A stretch of 64,000 nucleotides of DNA from Streptomyces sp. SAJ15 (GTDB taxonomy: Bacteria > Actinomycetota > Actinomycetes > Streptomycetales > Streptomycetaceae), in the NCBI RefSeq assembly GCF_007595705.1, contig NZ_NISY01000004.1, positions 186,001-250,000 of the forward strand. The letters run 5' to 3'. This document shows positions 22,601-35,251 of the stretch, one piece after another. The notes under the pieces were generated by a model. The model did no database searches and was not told where the DNA came from. It saw only the letters and a program-made list of their open reading frames with translations. A program made the translations under genes and the position numbers. Positions within the stretch are counted from its first letter, which is position 1. Every line of letters begins with the position of its first letter.

Positions 22601-25600
22601 GCTGTCCGCCTGGCGCCGACGCCACCACGACCGCTCCACCGTCGACGGCTGGCGCTACCGCACCACCTGGAAGCCGCTGACCGGCGCCCAGCCCTCGCTG
22701 CTGAACGGCACCTGGCTCGTCGTCACGCCGGCCGGCGCGGCCGACTCCCCGTGGCCCGCCGAGACCGTCCGCATGCTCACCGAGCGCGGCGTGCGCGTCG
22801 CCCAGCTCTCCGTGGACGCCACCGCCGCCGACCGCGCCGACCTCGCCGAGCGGCTTCGCGCCGCCCTGCCCGAGGACACCGCGCCCGCCGGCGTGCTCTC
22901 CCTCCTCGGCCTCGACGAGCGGCCGCACACCGACCACCCCGAGCTGACCGCCGGCCTCGCCGGCACCGTCGCCCTCGTCCAGGCGCTGGGCGACGCCGAC
23001 CTCGACGCCCGGCTGTGGGCGGTCACCCGCGGCGCCGTCTCCACCGGCCGCTCCGACCGGCTCACCAGCGCCGTCCAGGCCCAGCTGTGGGGCCTCGGCC
23101 GCACCGTCGGCCACGAACACCCGGAGCGCTGGGGCGGCCTGATCGACCTGCCCGAGGCCGCCGACGAGCGGGCCCTCGGCCGGCTCGCCGAGGCGCTCTC
23201 CGGCCTCGGCGACGAGGACCACCTCGCCATCCGCCCGCAGGGCGTCTTCGTCCGCCGCCTCGCCCGCGCCCCGCACGCCGAGACCACCGCCGAGACCAGC
23301 GGCGCGGGCTGGACCGGCCGCGGCACCGCGCTCGTCACCGGCGGCACCGGCGCCCTCGGCGCACACATCGCCCGCTGGCTCGTCGGCCAGGGCGTCGAAC
23401 ACCTGGTGCTCACCAGCCGCCGCGGCGCCGACGCGCCGGGAGCCGCCGAACTGCGCGACGAACTCACCGCGCTGGGCGCCGAGGTCACCCTCGCCGCCTG
23501 CGACGTCGCCGACCGGGACGCGCTGGCCGCGCTGCTGGCGTCGATCCCCGAGCGGTACCCGCTGACCACCGTCGTGCACGCCGCCGGCGTGCTGGACGAC
23601 GGCGTGCTGGACGCCCAGACCCCGGCCCGTATGGCCGCCGTGCTGCGCCCCAAGGCCACCGCCGCGCACCACCTGCACGAGCTCACCCGCGACCTGGACC
23701 TGAGCGCCTTCGTGCTGTTCTCGTCCATGGCCGCCACCTTCGGCGCCGCCGGCCAGGCCAACTACACCGCCGCCAACGCCTACCTGGACGCGCTGGCCGA
23801 GCAGCGCCGCGCCGAGGGCCTGCACGCCGTCTCGCTGGCCTGGGGCGCCTGGGCCGAGGGCGGCATGGCCACCGACGAGCTGGTCGCCGAGCGGCTCCGG
23901 CTCTCCGGGCTGCCCGCGCTCGCCCCCGAGCCGGCCACCGTCGCGCTGCGCACCGCGCTCGACCTGGACGAGACCTTCTCCCTGGTCGTGGACATCGACT
24001 GGGACCGCTTCGGCCCGGGTCTCACCGCCATCCGCCCCAACCCGCTGGTCGCCGACCTCCCCGAGGCGCGGCAGGCCCTGGAGGCGGCGCGGACGGCCGA
24101 CGGCGACGGCGCCGACGAGGCGTCCTCCCTCGCGCGGCGGCTGGCCGCCGCCGCGACCGAGGAGGAGCGCGAGGCGCTCGCCCTGGACTTCGTCCGCACC
24201 CAGGTGGCGGTCGTCCTCGGCCACGCCGGCCCCGAGACCGTCGAGCCCACCCGTGCCTTCCGCGACCTCGGCTTCGACTCGCTGACCGCGGTCGAGATCC
24301 GCAACCTGCTGGGCTCGCTCACCGGGCTGCGGCTGCCCGCCACGATCATCTTCGACTACCCGACCCCGATCATCCTGGCGGAGTTCCTCCGGGAGGAGCT
24401 CGTCGGCTCGCGTCCGGTCGCCGCCGGCCCCACCGCCCCCGTGGCGGCCGTGGCCGACGACCCGATCGCGATCGTCGGCATGAGCTGCCGCTTCCCCGGC
24501 GGCGTCACCACCCCCGAAGAGCTGTGGAAGCTGCTCATATCGGGCCAGGACGCGGTCACCGGCTTCCCCGCCGACCGCGGCTGGGACGTCGACGCGCTCT
24601 ACGACCCGGAGTCCGGCGCCGAGAACACCACCTACGTGCGCGAGGGCGGCTTCCTGCACGACGCCGCCGACTTCGACCCGGCGTTCTTCGGGATCTCGCC
24701 GCGTGAGGCGCTCGCCATGGACCCGCAGCAGCGACTGCTGCTGGAGACGTCCTGGGAGGCGTTCGAGCGGGCCGGGATCGACCCGGCGACGCTGCGCGGC
24801 CAGCAGGTCGGCGTGTTCGCCGGCACCAACGGCCAGGACTACCTGCCCGTCATCCTCGCCGCCCCCGGCGGCTCCGAGGGCTTCATGGGCACCGGAAACG
24901 CGGCCAGCGTGCTCTCCGGCCGGGTCTCCTACGCCCTGGGCCTGGAGGGCCCGGCGGTCACCGTCGACACCGCCTGCTCCTCCTCGCTCGTCGCCCTGCA
25001 CTGGGCGATCCAGGCGCTGCGCGACGGCGAGTGCTCGCTCGCCCTCGCCGGTGGCATCACCGTGATGTCCACCCCGGGCAACTTCATCGACTTCAGCCGA
25101 CAGCGCGGGCTGGCGGCCGACGGCCGGATCAAGGCGTTCGCGGCCGGTGCCGACGGCACCGGCTGGGGTGAGGGCGTCGGCATGCTGCTCGTGGAGCGGC
25201 TGTCCGACGCGCGGAAGAACGGTCACCCGGTCCTCGCGATCGTGCGCGGCTCCGCCGTCAACCAGGACGGCGCCAGCAACGGTCTGACCGCCCCGAACGG
25301 CCCGTCGCAGCAGCGCGTCATCCGGCAGGCCCTCGCGGGCGCCGGGCTGACGACCGCGGACGTGGACGCGGTCGAGGCGCACGGCACCGGCACCAAGCTC
25401 GGCGACCCCATCGAGGCACAGGCGCTGCTGGCCACCTACGGCCAGGACCACACCCCCGAACAGCCGCTGTACCTGGGCTCCATCAAGTCCAACTTCGGCC
25501 ACACGCAGGCCGCCGCCGGCGTCGCCGGCGTCATGAAGATGGTCCTCGCCATCCAGCACGGCATGCTGCCGCGGACGCTGCACGTCGACGAGCCGACCCC

Positions 25601-28600
25601 GCACGTCGACTGGTCGGCCGGCGAGATCGCGCTGCTGACCGAGTCCACCGCATGGCCCGAGACCGGCCGCCCGCGCCGGGCCGCCGTCTCCTCCTTCGGC
25701 ATCAGCGGCACCAACGCGCACACGATCATCGAGCAGGCCCCGGCCGAGGAGGCCGCTCCGGCCCGCGGCACGGACCCGGCCGCGCTGCCGGTGGTCCTGT
25801 CCGCCCGCACCGACGAGGGCCTGCGCGCCCAGGCCGAGCGGCTGCGCGCGCACCTCACCGAGGAGCCGGGCGCCTCGCTCACGGACGTCGGCTTCTCGCT
25901 GGCCACCCGGCGCGCCGCCTTCGAGGAGCGGGCCGCCCTGGTCGTCGCCGACCGCGACGCCCTGCTGGCGGGCCTGGACGCCCTGGCCGGCGGCCAGTCC
26001 GCGCCCGGCCTGGTCGAGGGCACGGCCACCGGCGGCAAGACGGCGTTCCTGTTCACGGGTCAGGGCAGCCAGCGGCTGGGCATGGGCCGTGAGCTGTACG
26101 GCGCGTACCCGGTGTTCGCGGACGCGCTGGACGCGGCCTGCGCGCATCTGGACGGGCACCTGGAGCGGCCGCTGAAGGACGTGGTGTTCGGCGACGACAA
26201 GAAGGTGCTGGACCAGACCGGCTACACCCAGCCCGCCCTCTTCGCGATCGAGGTCGCGCTCTTCCGCCTCGTCGAAGCCTGGGGCGTGAAGGCGGACTTC
26301 CTCTCCGGTCACTCGATCGGCGAGCTGGCCGCCGCGCATGTGGCGGGTGTGCTCTCGCTGGCCGATGCCTGCACCCTGGTGGCGGCTCGTGGTCGTCTGA
26401 TGCAGGCGCTGCCGACGGGTGGCGCGATGATCGCGGTGCAGGCGTCGGAGGACGAGGTCCTTCCGCTGCCCACCGACGGCGTGAGCATCGCCGCGCTCAA
26501 CGGTCCGCAGTCCGTGGTGATCGCGGGCGAGGAGGACGCGGCGCTCGCCATCGCCGCGAGCTTCGAGCAGCAGGGTCGTAAGACCAAGCGGCTCACCGTC
26601 TCGCACGCCTTCCACTCGCCGCGTATGGACGCGATGTTGGAGGACTTCCGCGCGGTCGCGGAGACCCTCTCCTACGAGGCCCCGCGCATCCCGATCGTCT
26701 CCAACCTCACCGGCGACCTGGTCTCCGCCGAGGAGATCACCAGCCCGGACTTCTGGGTCCGCCACGTCCGCGAGGCGGTCCGCTTCCTCGACGGTGTCCG
26801 CGCCCTGGAGGCGCAGAACGTCACCACCTTCATCGAGCTCGGCCCCGACGGGGTCCTCTCCGCCATGGGGCAGGAGTGCGTCGAGGGCGCGGACGCGTTC
26901 TTCGCCGCCGCGCTGCGCGCCGGCCGTCCCGAGGCCGAGGCGCTGGTCGCGGCCGTGGCGGGGGCGCACGTCCGTGGCGTGGCCGTGGACTGGGCGGCGT
27001 TCTTCGCCGGCACCGGCGCCGCGCGCGTCGAGCTGCCGACCTACGCCTTCCAGCGCCAGCGTTACTGGCCGAAGGTGTCCTCGCTGTACCTCGGCGACGT
27101 CGCGGCCGTGGGACTCGGCGAGGCCGAGCACCCGCTGCTGGGGGCGAGCGCCGAACTGCCGGACGCGGACGGGGTGCTGTTCACCGGCCGCCTCGCGCTG
27201 TCGACGCACCCGTGGCTGGCCGGCCACACCATCATGGACACGGTCCTGCTGCCGGGCACGGCCTTCGTGGAGCTGGCGATCCGCGCCGGCGACCAGGTGG
27301 GCTGCCCGCACCTGGAGGAGCTGACGCTGGAGGCGCCGCTGGTGCTGCCCGCGCAGGGTGGCGTCCAGCTGCGGCTGTCGGTCGGCGCCGCCGACGAGTT
27401 CGGCCGCCGCCCGCTGTCGCTGCACTCCCGCCTTGAGGACCTTCCGGCCGAGGAGCCGTGGACCCGGCACGCCAGCGGTGTGCTCGCGACCGCCGACGGG
27501 GTCCCCGGGCCGGCGTTCGAGCTGAGCGCCTGGCCGCCGGCGGACGCCGTCGAGGTGGAGCTGGGCGACCGCTACGCGGGGCTGCTCGACATCGGCTTCG
27601 CCTACGGCCCCGACTTCCAGGGTCTGCGCAGGGCCTGGCGGCGCGACGGCGAGATCTTCGCCGAGGTGCGGCTGCCCGAGGAGACCCAGGAGGAGGCCGG
27701 CCGCTTCGGGCTGCACCCGGCGCTGCTGGACTCCGCGCTGCACGCCATCGGCATCGGCGGTCTCGGCGTCAGCGACGGCACGGGCCGACTGCCGTTCGCC
27801 TGGAGCGGGGTGTCCCTGTACGCGAGCGGGGCCTCCGCGCTCCGCGTCCACCTGGCGCCCGTGGGCGCCGAGGGCGTTCGGCTGGAGCTCGCCGACGTGA
27901 CCGGCGCGCCGGTCGCCGCCGTCGAGTCGCTCGGGCTGCGCCCGGTCTCGGCCGAGCAGCTGCGGACCGCCCGCACCGCCTACCACGAGTCGCTCTTCCA
28001 CATGGAGTGGACGGAGCTCACCGGCGCCGCCGAGGCGGCCCCGGCGGGCCGCTGGGCCGTGCTGGGCTCCGCCGAGCTCCTCGGCGCGGACGTTCCGACG
28101 TACGCCGCGTACGCCGACCTGGCCGCCGCGGTCGACGCGGGCGCCCAGGCGCCCGAGTTCGTCTTCGCCACCCCCCGCGCGACCGGTGACGGGGACGCGG
28201 CCGCCGCCGCGCACCACGCCGCCGCCGAGGCCCTCGGCCTGGTGCGGGAGTGGCTGGCGGACGACCGGTTCGCCGACTCCCGGCTGGTCGTGCTGACCTC
28301 CGGCGCGGTGGCCGCGGTCCCGGGCGAGCCGGTGACCGACGTGGCCCGGGCCGCCGTCTGGGGCCTGCTGCGCTCGGCCCAGTCGGAGAACCCGGACCGG
28401 CTGCTGCTGGTCGACCTCGACAAGCGGGACGAGTCCCGCCGGGCGCTCCCCGGCGCCCTCGCCTCGGGCGAGTCGCAGCTCGCGCTCCGCGCGGGCGTCG
28501 TGTCCACGCCGCGGCTGACGCGGGTGGCCGTGGACGCCGACGCCGAGCGGGAGTTCCGTCCGGCCGCCGACGGCACGGTGCTGGTCACCGGCGCCAGCGG

Positions 28601-31600
28601 CTCGCTGGGCGGGCTGGTGGCCCGGCACCTGGTGGCCTCCCACGGGGTGCGGCACCTGCTGCTGGTCAGCCGCCGCGGCGGCGCCGCGCCCGGTGCCGAG
28701 GACCTGGCGGCCGAGCTGGCCGCGTCCGGGGCCTCCGTCACCTGGGCGGCGTGCGACGTGGCCGACCGGGAGGCGCTGGCCGCCGTCCTGGCGGACATCC
28801 CGGCCGCGCACCCGCTGACCGCCGTGGTGCACACCGCCGGTGTGCTCGACGACGGTGTGATCAGTTCGCTGACCCCCGAGCGCGTCGACCGCGTCATGCG
28901 CCCGAAGGTGGACGCGGCCTGGAACCTGCACGAGCTGACCCGCGAGCTGGACCTGGCGGCGTTCGTCCTCTTCTCGTCCTCCTCCGGCGTCTTCGGCGGA
29001 CCGGGCCAGGGCAACTACGCCGCCGCCAACGCCTTCCTGGACGCGCTGGCCGCGCACCGCCGGGCGGACGGTCTGCCCGCCACCGCCCTCGCCTGGGGCC
29101 TGTGGGCCGGCGGCGGCATGGGCGGCACCCTGGACGAGGCCGACATCAGCCGGATGCGGCGCGCCGGTCTGCCGCCGCTGCCGGTGGCCGAGGGGCTGGC
29201 CCTGCTGGACACCGCCCTGCGGCTGCCCGAGCCGGCGCTGGTGCCGATGCGGGTCGACGTGGCGGCGCTGCGCGCCGTGGCCGCCTCGGGCGCCATCTCG
29301 CCGCTGCTGCGCGGTCTGGTCCGGGTCCCGGTGCGGCGCGCGGCACAGGCCGCGGGCGTCGCCGGCGGCGAGGCCGGGCTGGCCGGGCGGCTCGCCGGGC
29401 TCAGCGAGAGCGAGCAGGAGCGGACGCTCCTGGACCTGGTCCGCGGCCAGGTGGCGACCGTGCTCGGCTACGCCGGGGCGGAGACCATCGGCTCCGGTCG
29501 GGCGTTCAAGGAGCTGGGTTTCGACTCGCTGACCGCGGTCGAACTCCGCAACCAGCTCAACGCGGTGACGGGGCTGCGGCTCCCGGCGACGTTGATCTTC
29601 GACTACCCGGACCCGACCGTCCTCGCCCGCCATCTGCGGACCGAGCTCACCGGCACCGCGGCGCTCGCCCCGGCACCGGTCGTGGCGGCCGTCGGCGACG
29701 ACGAGCCGATCGCCATCGTCGCCATGAGCTGCCGCTACCCCGGCGGGGTGCGCACCCCCGAGGACCTGTGGCAGATGATCGCCGCCGGCCACGACGGCAT
29801 CTCGCTCTTCCCCGACAACCGCGGCTGGGACCTGGACGCCCTCTACGACCCGAACCCGGAGACGCAGGGCACCTCCTACGCCCGTGAGGGCGGCTTCCTG
29901 CACGACGCCGCCGAGTTCGACCCGGCGTTCTTCGGCATCTCGCCGCGCGAGGCGCTGGCCATGGACCCGCAGCAGCGGCTGCTGCTGGAGACTTCCTGGG
30001 AGGCGTTCGAGCGGGCCGGCATCGACCCGCTGTCGGTGCGCGGCAGCCAGACCGGCGTCTTCGCCGGCGTGATGTACCACGACTACGGCTCGCGGCTGCA
30101 CGCCGCGCCGGAGGAGGTCGAGGGCTACCTCGGCACCGGCAGCTCCAGCAGCGTCGTCTCCGGCCGCGTCGCGTACACCTTCGGCCTGGAGGGCCCGGCC
30201 GTCACCGTCGACACGGCCTGCTCCTCGTCGCTGGTGGCGCTGCACCTCGCGGCGCAGGCGCTGCGCAACGGCGAGTGCTCGCTGGCTCTCGCCGGCGGCG
30301 TCACCGTGATGTTCACCCCCGGCACCTTCATCGAGTTCAGCCGGCAGCGCGGGCTCGCCGCCGACGGCCGCTGCAAGTCCTTCGCGGGCGCCGCGGACGG
30401 CACCGGCTGGGGCGAGGGCGCGGGCATGCTGCTCCTGGAGCGGCTCTCCGACGCCCGTCGACACGGCCACGAGGTGCTGGCGATCGTCCGCGGCTCGGCC
30501 GTCAACCAGGACGGCGCGAGCAACGGTCTGACGGCCCCCAACGGCCCGTCGCAGCAGCGCGTCATCCGCCAGGCCCTGGCCAACGCGCGGCTCACCGGCG
30601 ACCAGGTCGACGTGGTCGAGGCGCACGGCACCGGCACCACGCTGGGCGACCCGATCGAGGCGCAGGCGCTGCTGGCCACCTACGGCCAGGACCACTCGGC
30701 GGAGCGCCCGCTGTGGCTCGGCTCGGTCAAGTCCAACCTCGGCCACACCCAGGCCGCCTCCGGCGTCGCCGGCGTCATCAAGATGGTGCTCGCCATGCGG
30801 CACGGAGTGCTGCCCCAGACGCTGCACGTCGACGAGCCCTCGCCGCACGTGGACTGGACGGCGGGCGCCGTCGAGCTGTTGACCGAGGCCAGGGAGTGGC
30901 CGCGCGCCGAGCGCCCGCGCCGGGCCGGCGTCTCCTCCTTCGGCATCAGCGGCACCAACGCGCACGCCATCATCGAGCAGGCCCCCGAGGCCGACCCGGC
31001 CGAGGGCGCGGCCGAGCCGCAGGCCCCCGCGGCCGGCACCGGGCTGCCCTTCGTGCCCGTGCTGCTCTCGGCGCGGGGTGAGGACGGGCTGCGGGCCCAG
31101 GCCCAGCGGCTGCGCGCCCACATCGGCGAGCGGCCGGAGATCGCGGGCGACGACCTGCCCGGCCTGGCCGACCTCGGCTACTCGCTGGCCACCACCCGCG
31201 CGGCGCTGGAGCACCGGGCCGCGCTGGTCGCCGCCGACCGCGACGAGGCGCTGCGTGCCCTGGACGCCCTGGCGCGCGGCGAGGCCGACCCGGCACAGGT
31301 GCTGCGCGGCGTGGCGACCGAGGGCAAGGTGGCGTTCCTGTTCACCGGACAGGGCAGCCAGCGACTCGGCATGGGCCGCGAGCTGTACGACACCTTCCCC
31401 GTCTTCGCGGAGGCGCTGGACGCCGTCTGCGCGGAGCTCGACCGGCACCTGGACCGGCCGCTGAAGGACGTGCTGTTCGGCACGGACGCCGAGCTGCTCG
31501 ACCGCACCGGCTACACCCAGCCCGCCCTGTTCGCCCTTGAGGTGGCCCTCTACCGCCTGGTCACCGCCTGGGGCCTGCGGCCGGACTACCTGTCCGGCCA

Positions 31601-34600
31601 CTCCATCGGCGAGCTGGCCGCCGCCCATGTGGCGGGTGTCCTCTCGCTGGAGGACGCGGCGAAGCTGGTGGCCGCCCGCGGCCGGCTGATGCAGGAACTC
31701 CCCGCCGGCGGCGCGATGATCGCGCTCCAGGCGACGGAGGACGAGGTCCTTCCGCTGCTCACCGAGCGGGTCGGCATCGCGGCCCTCAACGGCCCGCGGT
31801 CGGTGGTGGTCGCGGGTGACGAGGACGGGGCCCTCGCGATCGCGAGCGACTTCGAGGCGCGGGGTCGTAAGACCAAGCGGCTCACCGTCAGCCACGCCTT
31901 CCACTCGCCGCTCATGGAGCCGATGCTCGCGGACTTCCGGAAGCTCGCGGAGGGCCTCACCTTCCACGCCCCGAAGATCCCGATCGTCTCCAACCTGACC
32001 GGCGCCGTGGTCACGGCCGACGAGATCCGGCTGCCGGAGTTCTGGGTCCGCCATGTCCGGGAGGCCGTGCGCTTCCTCGACGGGGTGCGCGCCCTGCACG
32101 CCGCCGGCGTCACCACCTTCCTCGAACTCGGCCCGGACGGGGTGCTCTCGGCGATGGCCGAGGAGTGCCTGACCGACGCCGCGGACGCCGCCGACACGGC
32201 CTTCGCGCCCGCGTTGCGCACCGGCCGTCCCGAGGCGCGGACGCTCGCCACCGCCCTGGCCCTGGCGCACGTCCGGGGCGTCGCCCCGGACTGGGCGGCC
32301 TTCTACGCCGGCACCGGCGCGACCCGCACCGCCCTGCCCACCTACCCGTTCCAGCGCCAGCGCTACTGGCTGGACGTGGGCATCTCCGCCGAGGACGTGG
32401 CGTCCGCCGGCCTGGAGACGACGGACCACCCGCTGCTGGGCGCGGCGGTCGAACTCCCCGACACCGGCGGCTTCGTCTTCACCGGCCGGCTGTCGCTGCG
32501 CAGCCACCCGTGGCTGGCCGACCACGCCGTCATGGACACCGTGCTGCTGCCGGGCACGGCCTTCGTCGAGCTGGCGCTGCGCGCCGGCGAGGAGGCCGGC
32601 TGCGACACCGTCGAGGAGCTGACCCTCCAGGCGCCGCTGGTCCTGCCCGAACAGGGCGCCGTACAGCTGCGCCTGGAGCTGGCGGCCGCCGACGAGGCCG
32701 GGCGGCGGGGCGTGAGCCTGCACTCCCGCCGCGAGGAGGCCGAGGCCGACGAGCCGTGGACCCGGCACGCCACCGGCTTCCTGGCCCCCGGCGCGGCGGC
32801 CCCCGTCGAGCCCTTCCCGGACGTCTGGCCGCCCGCCGGCGCGACCGCCCTCGACACCGCCGACTTCTACCCGGGCGCGGCCGCCGCCGGGCTCGGCTAC
32901 GGCCCGGTGTTCCAGGGCCTGACGGCCGCCTGGCGCTCCGGCGACGAGCTGTTCGCCGAGGTCCGGCTGCCCCAGGGCTTCGAGACCCAGGCCGGCGGGT
33001 TCGGGCTGCACCCGGCGCTGCTGGATGCGGCGCTGCACGCGCTGGGCCTGGACGGCTCCGGCGAGGGCGCGCGGCTGCCGTTCGCCTGGACCGGGGCGCG
33101 GCTGCACGCCGCCGGCGCCGCCGGGCTGCGGGTCCGGCTGCGGCCGGCCGACGGCGGCGTGGCGCTCCACCTCGCCGACGCCACCGGCACGGCGGTCGCC
33201 TCCATCGACCAGCTGGTGCTGCGCCCGGTCTCCGCCGAGCAGCTGAACGCCGCGCGCACCGCGCACCACGAGTCGCTGTTCCGGCCCGAGTGGACGGCGC
33301 TGCCGCTGCCCGCGGAGCAGACCGGAGAGGTGCCGCTCGGCCAGCGCTGGGCGGCGCTGGGCGACGAGCCGTTCGCGCTCGCCGGCCGGACCCTGGACGG
33401 CTACGCCGACCTGACCGCGCTGGCCGCCGCCGACGGGGCCGTCCCGGACGTCGTCTTCGTCCCGCTGGACGCGGCCGGCACCGGGCCGCGGCTGCCCGAG
33501 ACCGCCCGCGCCGCCGCCCGCGCCGCCCTGGAGCTGGTGCGCGCGTGGGTGACGGAGCCCCGGTTCGAGGACGCGCGACTGGTGTTCGTCACCCGCGGCG
33601 CCGTCGCCGCCGGCGCCGGCGAGGAGCTCGCCGACCCGGCCCACGCCACCGTGTGGGGCCTGGTCCGCACGGCCCAGTCGGAGCACCCCGGCCGCTTCGT
33701 CCTGCTCGACACCGACGCCACCGACGCCTCGCGGCGGGCCCTGCCCGCGGCGCTCGACGCCGACGAGCCGCAGCTCGCGCTGCGCTCCGGCACGGCGCAC
33801 GCCTTCCGGCTGGCCCGCGTCCCGGCCCAGGACACCGGCGTCGCGCCGGAGTTCGACCCGGCCGGCACCGTCCTGCTGACCGGCGCCAGCGGCACCCTCG
33901 GCGCGCTGTTCGCCCGCCACCTGGTGGCCGAGCGCGGGGTACGCCACCTGCTGCTGGCCAGCCGACGCGGCGAGCGGGCGCCCGGCGCGGCCGAACTCGC
34001 CACCGAGCTGGCGGCGCTGGGCGCCGAGGTCACCTGGGCGGCCTGCGACGCCGCCGACCGGGAGGCGCTGGAGCGGCTCCTCGGCGCGATCCCGGCCGAG
34101 CACCCGCTGACCGCGGTGGTGCACACCGCGGGCGTGCTGGACGACGGCGTGATCGGCTCGCTCACCGGCGAGCGGCTCGACGCGGTGCTGCGACCCAAGG
34201 TGGACGCCGCGTGGAACCTGCACGAGCTCACCGAGGGCCTGGAGCTGTCCGCGTTCGTGCTCTTCTCCTCCGCCGCCGGCGTGTTCGGCAGCGCCGGACA
34301 GGGCAACTACGCCGCGGCCAACACCTTCCTGGACGCCCTGGCGCGGCACCGCGCCGCCCGCGGCCTGCCCGCCACCTCGCTGGCCTGGGGCCTGTGGGCG
34401 GCGGCCGGCGGCATGGCGGGCAGCCTGGACGAGTCCGACGTGACCCGGATGCAGCGCGGCGGCTACGCGGCGCTGCCGCAGGACGAGGGCCTGGCCCTGT
34501 TCGACCTGGCCGGCACGCTGGCGGAGCCGGTGCTGGTCCCGATCCGGCTCGACACCGGGGCGCTGCGCGCCCAGGCCGCCGCCGGGATGCTGCCCACGCT

Positions 34601-35201
34601 GCTGCGCGGCCTGGTCCGCACCCCCGCGCGGCGGGCCGCGGAGACGCCCGCCGCCGGCGGCGCCCCCGCCGCCACCGGCTCGCTCACCGAGCGGCTGGCC
34701 GGGCTGTCGGAGGCCGAACGCGACCGGGAACTGCTGGACCTGGTGCGGACGCAGGTGGCGGCCGTCCTCGGCTACGCCGGGCCGGACGACGTCGACGCCG
34801 GGCGGGGCTTCCTCGACCTGGGCTTCGACTCGCTCACCGCCGTGGATCTGCGCAACCGACTGGGCGCGGCCGCCGGGCTGCGGCTGCCGGTGACGCTGAT
34901 CTTCGACTACCCGACGCCCACCGCGCTCGCCGGATACCTGCGCGAGGAACTCGTGGTGGACGGCGCCGACTCGGCGCTCCCGTCCGTACACGCGGAACTC
35001 GACAAGCTGGAGGCGATCCTCTCCGGGGTCGGCCCCGACGACGTCGAACGCCCCGGAATCGCCGCCCGTCTGCGCGACCTCCTGTCGAAGTGGAATGAAA
35101 CGCAAGGTGCAACCGACGGCGCGGCCGAGGACCGCGAGATCGCGTCCGCGACCGCTGACGAGATCTTCGATCTGCTCGACGACGAGCTCGGCTTCAACTG
35201 A
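19692..35201 (+). CDS. Type I polyketide synthase, three modules (gene 3)
   Basis: This 5169-residue protein has an N-terminal docking helix ([12 protein letters not shown]). Module 1: KS 34-460 (Cys206), AT 570-853, KR 934-1394, ACP 1495-1573 (Ser1530). Module 2: KS 1590-2018, AT 2116-2398, DH 2479-2757, KR 2961-3154, ACP 3247-3321. Module 3: KS 3338-3765, AT 3879-4160, DH 4245-4520, KR 4726-4917, ACP 5015-5090. The acidic docking tail ends in FDLLDDELG. All ATs have GHSIGE and HAFH (malonyl-CoA). All KRs have LDD and a complete Lys-Ser-Tyr-Asn set. Both DHs keep the catalytic His (2512, 4278) and Asp (2680, 4445). Module 1 should give a beta-hydroxyl and modules 2 and 3 trans double bonds. 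An in-frame TAA (19689-19691) directly abuts the ATG, so the start cannot lie further upstream. The ribosome binding site is weak. The AT-rich upstream gap with a promoter-like sequence and hairpins suggests separate control. Confidence 0.98.
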   Translation: MANEETLRDYLKLVTADLHQTRLRLREAEAKNHDPIAIVGIGCRYPGGVRSAEDLWRVVSEGVDAVSDFPVDRGWNVETMYHPDPDHPGTSYVHEGGFVDAIADFDPSVFGISPREALSMDPQQRMLLETSWEAFERAGVDPTSVRGQQIGVFVGTSNHDYLAAILSSTENFEGYFGTGNAASVASGRLSYTFGLEGPAATVDTACSSSLVALHLAVQALRNNECTMALAGGATLMCAPGVFVDYSKMRGLALDGRSKPFAPEADGFCLGEGVGVLLVERLSDARRKGHPVLAVIRGTAVNQDGASNGLTSPNGPSQQRVILQALANARLTPDQVDAVEAHGTGTALGDPIEADALLATYGQDRPEGRPLLLGSVKSNIGHAQAGAGVGGVIKMVMALKHGVLPKTLHLTEPTPHVDWSSGDIELLTEAREWPETGQPRRAGVSSFGMSGTNAHTIIEEAPAPAAEEPAAGADAAPAPVRPPLTPVVLSGKDQGALRAQAAQLHAHLAAGQSAADLADLGYSQALTRPALDRRAAVVAADRDELLAGLAALAEGQSHPTLTEGLAAEGKLAFLFTGQGSQRLGMGRELYATHPVFAKALDDVCAQLDRFLGQPLKDVLFGDDKKLLDQTGYTQPALFAVEVALFRLVESWGLKPDFLAGHSIGELAAAHVAGVLSLTHASALVAARSQLMQQLPAGGAMIAVQASEDEVLPLLNERVSIAALNGPQSVVIAGDEDAALAIATAFEAQGRKTKRLAVSHAFHSPHMDGMLDAFREVAERLTYHAPAIPIVSNLTGDLVSAEEITSPDFWVRHVREAVRFLDGVRALEARGVTTFVELGPGGVLSAMGQDCLATTRAHAVAFVPALRDDRPEARTLAQALAQAHTRGAAVDWATFYAGTGATRVDLPTYAFQRQRFWPSNPFADMGDPAGETGALSATDARFWEVVHSEDLAALADTLGIDGDQPLSAVLPALSAWRRRHHDRSTVDGWRYRTTWKPLTGAQPSLLNGTWLVVTPAGAADSPWPAETVRMLTERGVRVAQLSVDATAADRADLAERLRAALPEDTAPAGVLSLLGLDERPHTDHPELTAGLAGTVALVQALGDADLDARLWAVTRGAVSTGRSDRLTSAVQAQLWGLGRTVGHEHPERWGGLIDLPEAADERALGRLAEALSGLGDEDHLAIRPQGVFVRRLARAPHAETTAETSGAGWTGRGTALVTGGTGALGAHIARWLVGQGVEHLVLTSRRGADAPGAAELRDELTALGAEVTLAACDVADRDALAALLASIPERYPLTTVVHAAGVLDDGVLDAQTPARMAAVLRPKATAAHHLHELTRDLDLSAFVLFSSMAATFGAAGQANYTAANAYLDALAEQRRAEGLHAVSLAWGAWAEGGMATDELVAERLRLSGLPALAPEPATVALRTALDLDETFSLVVDIDWDRFGPGLTAIRPNPLVADLPEARQALEAARTADGDGADEASSLARRLAAAATEEEREALALDFVRTQVAVVLGHAGPETVEPTRAFRDLGFDSLTAVEIRNLLGSLTGLRLPATIIFDYPTPIILAEFLREELVGSRPVAAGPTAPVAAVADDPIAIVGMSCRFPGGVTTPEELWKLLISGQDAVTGFPADRGWDVDALYDPESGAENTTYVREGGFLHDAADFDPAFFGISPREALAMDPQQRLLLETSWEAFERAGIDPATLRGQQVGVFAGTNGQDYLPVILAAPGGSEGFMGTGNAASVLSGRVSYALGLEGPAVTVDTACSSSLVALHWAIQALRDGECSLALAGGITVMSTPGNFIDFSRQRGLAADGRIKAFAAGADGTGWGEGVGMLLVERLSDARKNGHPVLAIVRGSAVNQDGASNGLTAPNGPSQQRVIRQALAGAGLTTADVDAVEAHGTGTKLGDPIEAQALLATYGQDHTPEQPLYLGSIKSNFGHTQAAAGVAGVMKMVLAIQHGMLPRTLHVDEPTPHVDWSAGEIALLTESTAWPETGRPRRAAVSSFGISGTNAHTIIEQAPAEEAAPARGTDPAALPVVLSARTDEGLRAQAERLRAHLTEEPGASLTDVGFSLATRRAAFEERAALVVADRDALLAGLDALAGGQSAPGLVEGTATGGKTAFLFTGQGSQRLGMGRELYGAYPVFADALDAACAHLDGHLERPLKDVVFGDDKKVLDQTGYTQPALFAIEVALFRLVEAWGVKADFLSGHSIGELAAAHVAGVLSLADACTLVAARGRLMQALPTGGAMIAVQASEDEVLPLPTDGVSIAALNGPQSVVIAGEEDAALAIAASFEQQGRKTKRLTVSHAFHSPRMDAMLEDFRAVAETLSYEAPRIPIVSNLTGDLVSAEEITSPDFWVRHVREAVRFLDGVRALEAQNVTTFIELGPDGVLSAMGQECVEGADAFFAAALRAGRPEAEALVAAVAGAHVRGVAVDWAAFFAGTGAARVELPTYAFQRQRYWPKVSSLYLGDVAAVGLGEAEHPLLGASAELPDADGVLFTGRLALSTHPWLAGHTIMDTVLLPGTAFVELAIRAGDQVGCPHLEELTLEAPLVLPAQGGVQLRLSVGAADEFGRRPLSLHSRLEDLPAEEPWTRHASGVLATADGVPGPAFELSAWPPADAVEVELGDRYAGLLDIGFAYGPDFQGLRRAWRRDGEIFAEVRLPEETQEEAGRFGLHPALLDSALHAIGIGGLGVSDGTGRLPFAWSGVSLYASGASALRVHLAPVGAEGVRLELADVTGAPVAAVESLGLRPVSAEQLRTARTAYHESLFHMEWTELTGAAEAAPAGRWAVLGSAELLGADVPTYAAYADLAAAVDAGAQAPEFVFATPRATGDGDAAAAAHHAAAEALGLVREWLADDRFADSRLVVLTSGAVAAVPGEPVTDVARAAVWGLLRSAQSENPDRLLLVDLDKRDESRRALPGALASGESQLALRAGVVSTPRLTRVAVDADAEREFRPAADGTVLVTGASGSLGGLVARHLVASHGVRHLLLVSRRGGAAPGAEDLAAELAASGASVTWAACDVADREALAAVLADIPAAHPLTAVVHTAGVLDDGVISSLTPERVDRVMRPKVDAAWNLHELTRELDLAAFVLFSSSSGVFGGPGQGNYAAANAFLDALAAHRRADGLPATALAWGLWAGGGMGGTLDEADISRMRRAGLPPLPVAEGLALLDTALRLPEPALVPMRVDVAALRAVAASGAISPLLRGLVRVPVRRAAQAAGVAGGEAGLAGRLAGLSESEQERTLLDLVRGQVATVLGYAGAETIGSGRAFKELGFDSLTAVELRNQLNAVTGLRLPATLIFDYPDPTVLARHLRTELTGTAALAPAPVVAAVGDDEPIAIVAMSCRYPGGVRTPEDLWQMIAAGHDGISLFPDNRGWDLDALYDPNPETQGTSYAREGGFLHDAAEFDPAFFGISPREALAMDPQQRLLLETSWEAFERAGIDPLSVRGSQTGVFAGVMYHDYGSRLHAAPEEVEGYLGTGSSSSVVSGRVAYTFGLEGPAVTVDTACSSSLVALHLAAQALRNGECSLALAGGVTVMFTPGTFIEFSRQRGLAADGRCKSFAGAADGTGWGEGAGMLLLERLSDARRHGHEVLAIVRGSAVNQDGASNGLTAPNGPSQQRVIRQALANARLTGDQVDVVEAHGTGTTLGDPIEAQALLATYGQDHSAERPLWLGSVKSNLGHTQAASGVAGVIKMVLAMRHGVLPQTLHVDEPSPHVDWTAGAVELLTEAREWPRAERPRRAGVSSFGISGTNAHAIIEQAPEADPAEGAAEPQAPAAGTGLPFVPVLLSARGEDGLRAQAQRLRAHIGERPEIAGDDLPGLADLGYSLATTRAALEHRAALVAADRDEALRALDALARGEADPAQVLRGVATEGKVAFLFTGQGSQRLGMGRELYDTFPVFAEALDAVCAELDRHLDRPLKDVLFGTDAELLDRTGYTQPALFALEVALYRLVTAWGLRPDYLSGHSIGELAAAHVAGVLSLEDAAKLVAARGRLMQELPAGGAMIALQATEDEVLPLLTERVGIAALNGPRSVVVAGDEDGALAIASDFEARGRKTKRLTVSHAFHSPLMEPMLADFRKLAEGLTFHAPKIPIVSNLTGAVVTADEIRLPEFWVRHVREAVRFLDGVRALHAAGVTTFLELGPDGVLSAMAEECLTDAADAADTAFAPALRTGRPEARTLATALALAHVRGVAPDWAAFYAGTGATRTALPTYPFQRQRYWLDVGISAEDVASAGLETTDHPLLGAAVELPDTGGFVFTGRLSLRSHPWLADHAVMDTVLLPGTAFVELALRAGEEAGCDTVEELTLQAPLVLPEQGAVQLRLELAAADEAGRRGVSLHSRREEAEADEPWTRHATGFLAPGAAAPVEPFPDVWPPAGATALDTADFYPGAAAAGLGYGPVFQGLTAAWRSGDELFAEVRLPQGFETQAGGFGLHPALLDAALHALGLDGSGEGARLPFAWTGARLHAAGAAGLRVRLRPADGGVALHLADATGTAVASIDQLVLRPVSAEQLNAARTAHHESLFRPEWTALPLPAEQTGEVPLGQRWAALGDEPFALAGRTLDGYADLTALAAADGAVPDVVFVPLDAAGTGPRLPETARAAARAALELVRAWVTEPRFEDARLVFVTRGAVAAGAGEELADPAHATVWGLVRTAQSEHPGRFVLLDTDATDASRRALPAALDADEPQLALRSGTAHAFRLARVPAQDTGVAPEFDPAGTVLLTGASGTLGALFARHLVAERGVRHLLLASRRGERAPGAAELATELAALGAEVTWAACDAADREALERLLGAIPAEHPLTAVVHTAGVLDDGVIGSLTGERLDAVLRPKVDAAWNLHELTEGLELSAFVLFSSAAGVFGSAGQGNYAAANTFLDALARHRAARGLPATSLAWGLWAAAGGMAGSLDESDVTRMQRGGYAALPQDEGLALFDLAGTLAEPVLVPIRLDTGALRAQAAAGMLPTLLRGLVRTPARRAAETPAAGGAPAATGSLTERLAGLSEAERDRELLDLVRTQVAAVLGYAGPDDVDAGRGFLDLGFDSLTAVDLRNRLGAAAGLRLPVTLIFDYPTPTALAGYLREELVVDGADSALPSVHAELDKLEAILSGVGPDDVERPGIAARLRDLLSKWNETQGATDGAAEDREIASATADEIFDLLDDELGFN
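19785..24410 (+). other. Gene 3 module 1: KS-AT(malonyl)-KR-ACP
   Basis: KS about 19785-21070 (Cys codon 20307-20309), AT about 21400-22250 with GHSIGE and HAFH, KR region about 22490-23870 with [11 protein letters not shown] and NYTAAN, ACP about 24175-24410 (Ser codon 24279). No DH. It should set a beta-hydroxyl immediately before the six DH-containing modules. Confidence 0.92.
24455..29655 (+). other. Gene 3 module 2: KS-AT(malonyl)-DH-KR-ACP
   Basis: KS about 24455-25745, AT about 26038-26885 (malonyl motifs; a Leu-Pro-Leu-Pro where the sister ATs have Leu-Pro-Leu-Leu). DH about 27127-27960, His codon 27225-27227, Asp codon 27729-27731, with Asp at His+4. KR about 28573-29150 with LDD and an intact Ser/Tyr/Asn set. 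ACP about 29430-29655. First of six consecutive double-bond-forming modules. Confidence 0.92.
29700..34960 (+). other. Gene 3 module 3: KS-AT(malonyl)-DH-KR-ACP
   Basis: KS about 29700-30985, AT about 31325-32170 (GHSIGE, HAFH), DH about 32425-33250 (His codon 32523, Asp codon 33024, Asp at His+4), KR about 33866-34440 with LDD and [14 protein letters not shown] about 34735-34960. Predicted trans double bond. Followed by the docking tail of gene 3. Confidence 0.92.
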
Positions 35202-35207
35202 CCGGCT

Positions 35208-35240
35208 CCACGTGAGCTTTCGGAATTCTTAGTTACGTGG
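35208..35240 (+). promoter_or_regulatory. Short inverted repeat before gene 4
   Basis: CCACGT (35208-35213) and ACGTGG (35235-35240) could pair across 21 bases. The right arm overlaps the first bases of the GGGGA ribosome binding site. Six base pairs with a long loop is weak, so any control of gene 4 translation is speculative. The 50-bp gap otherwise shows nothing. Confidence 0.3.
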
Positions 35241-35243
35241 GGA
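35239..35243 (+). promoter_or_regulatory. Ribosome binding site of gene 4
   Basis: GGGGA lies eight bases before ATG 35252 and 14 before the alternative GTG 35258. The spacing favours the ATG. Confidence 0.55.
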
Positions 35244-35251
35244 TGGCGTAA

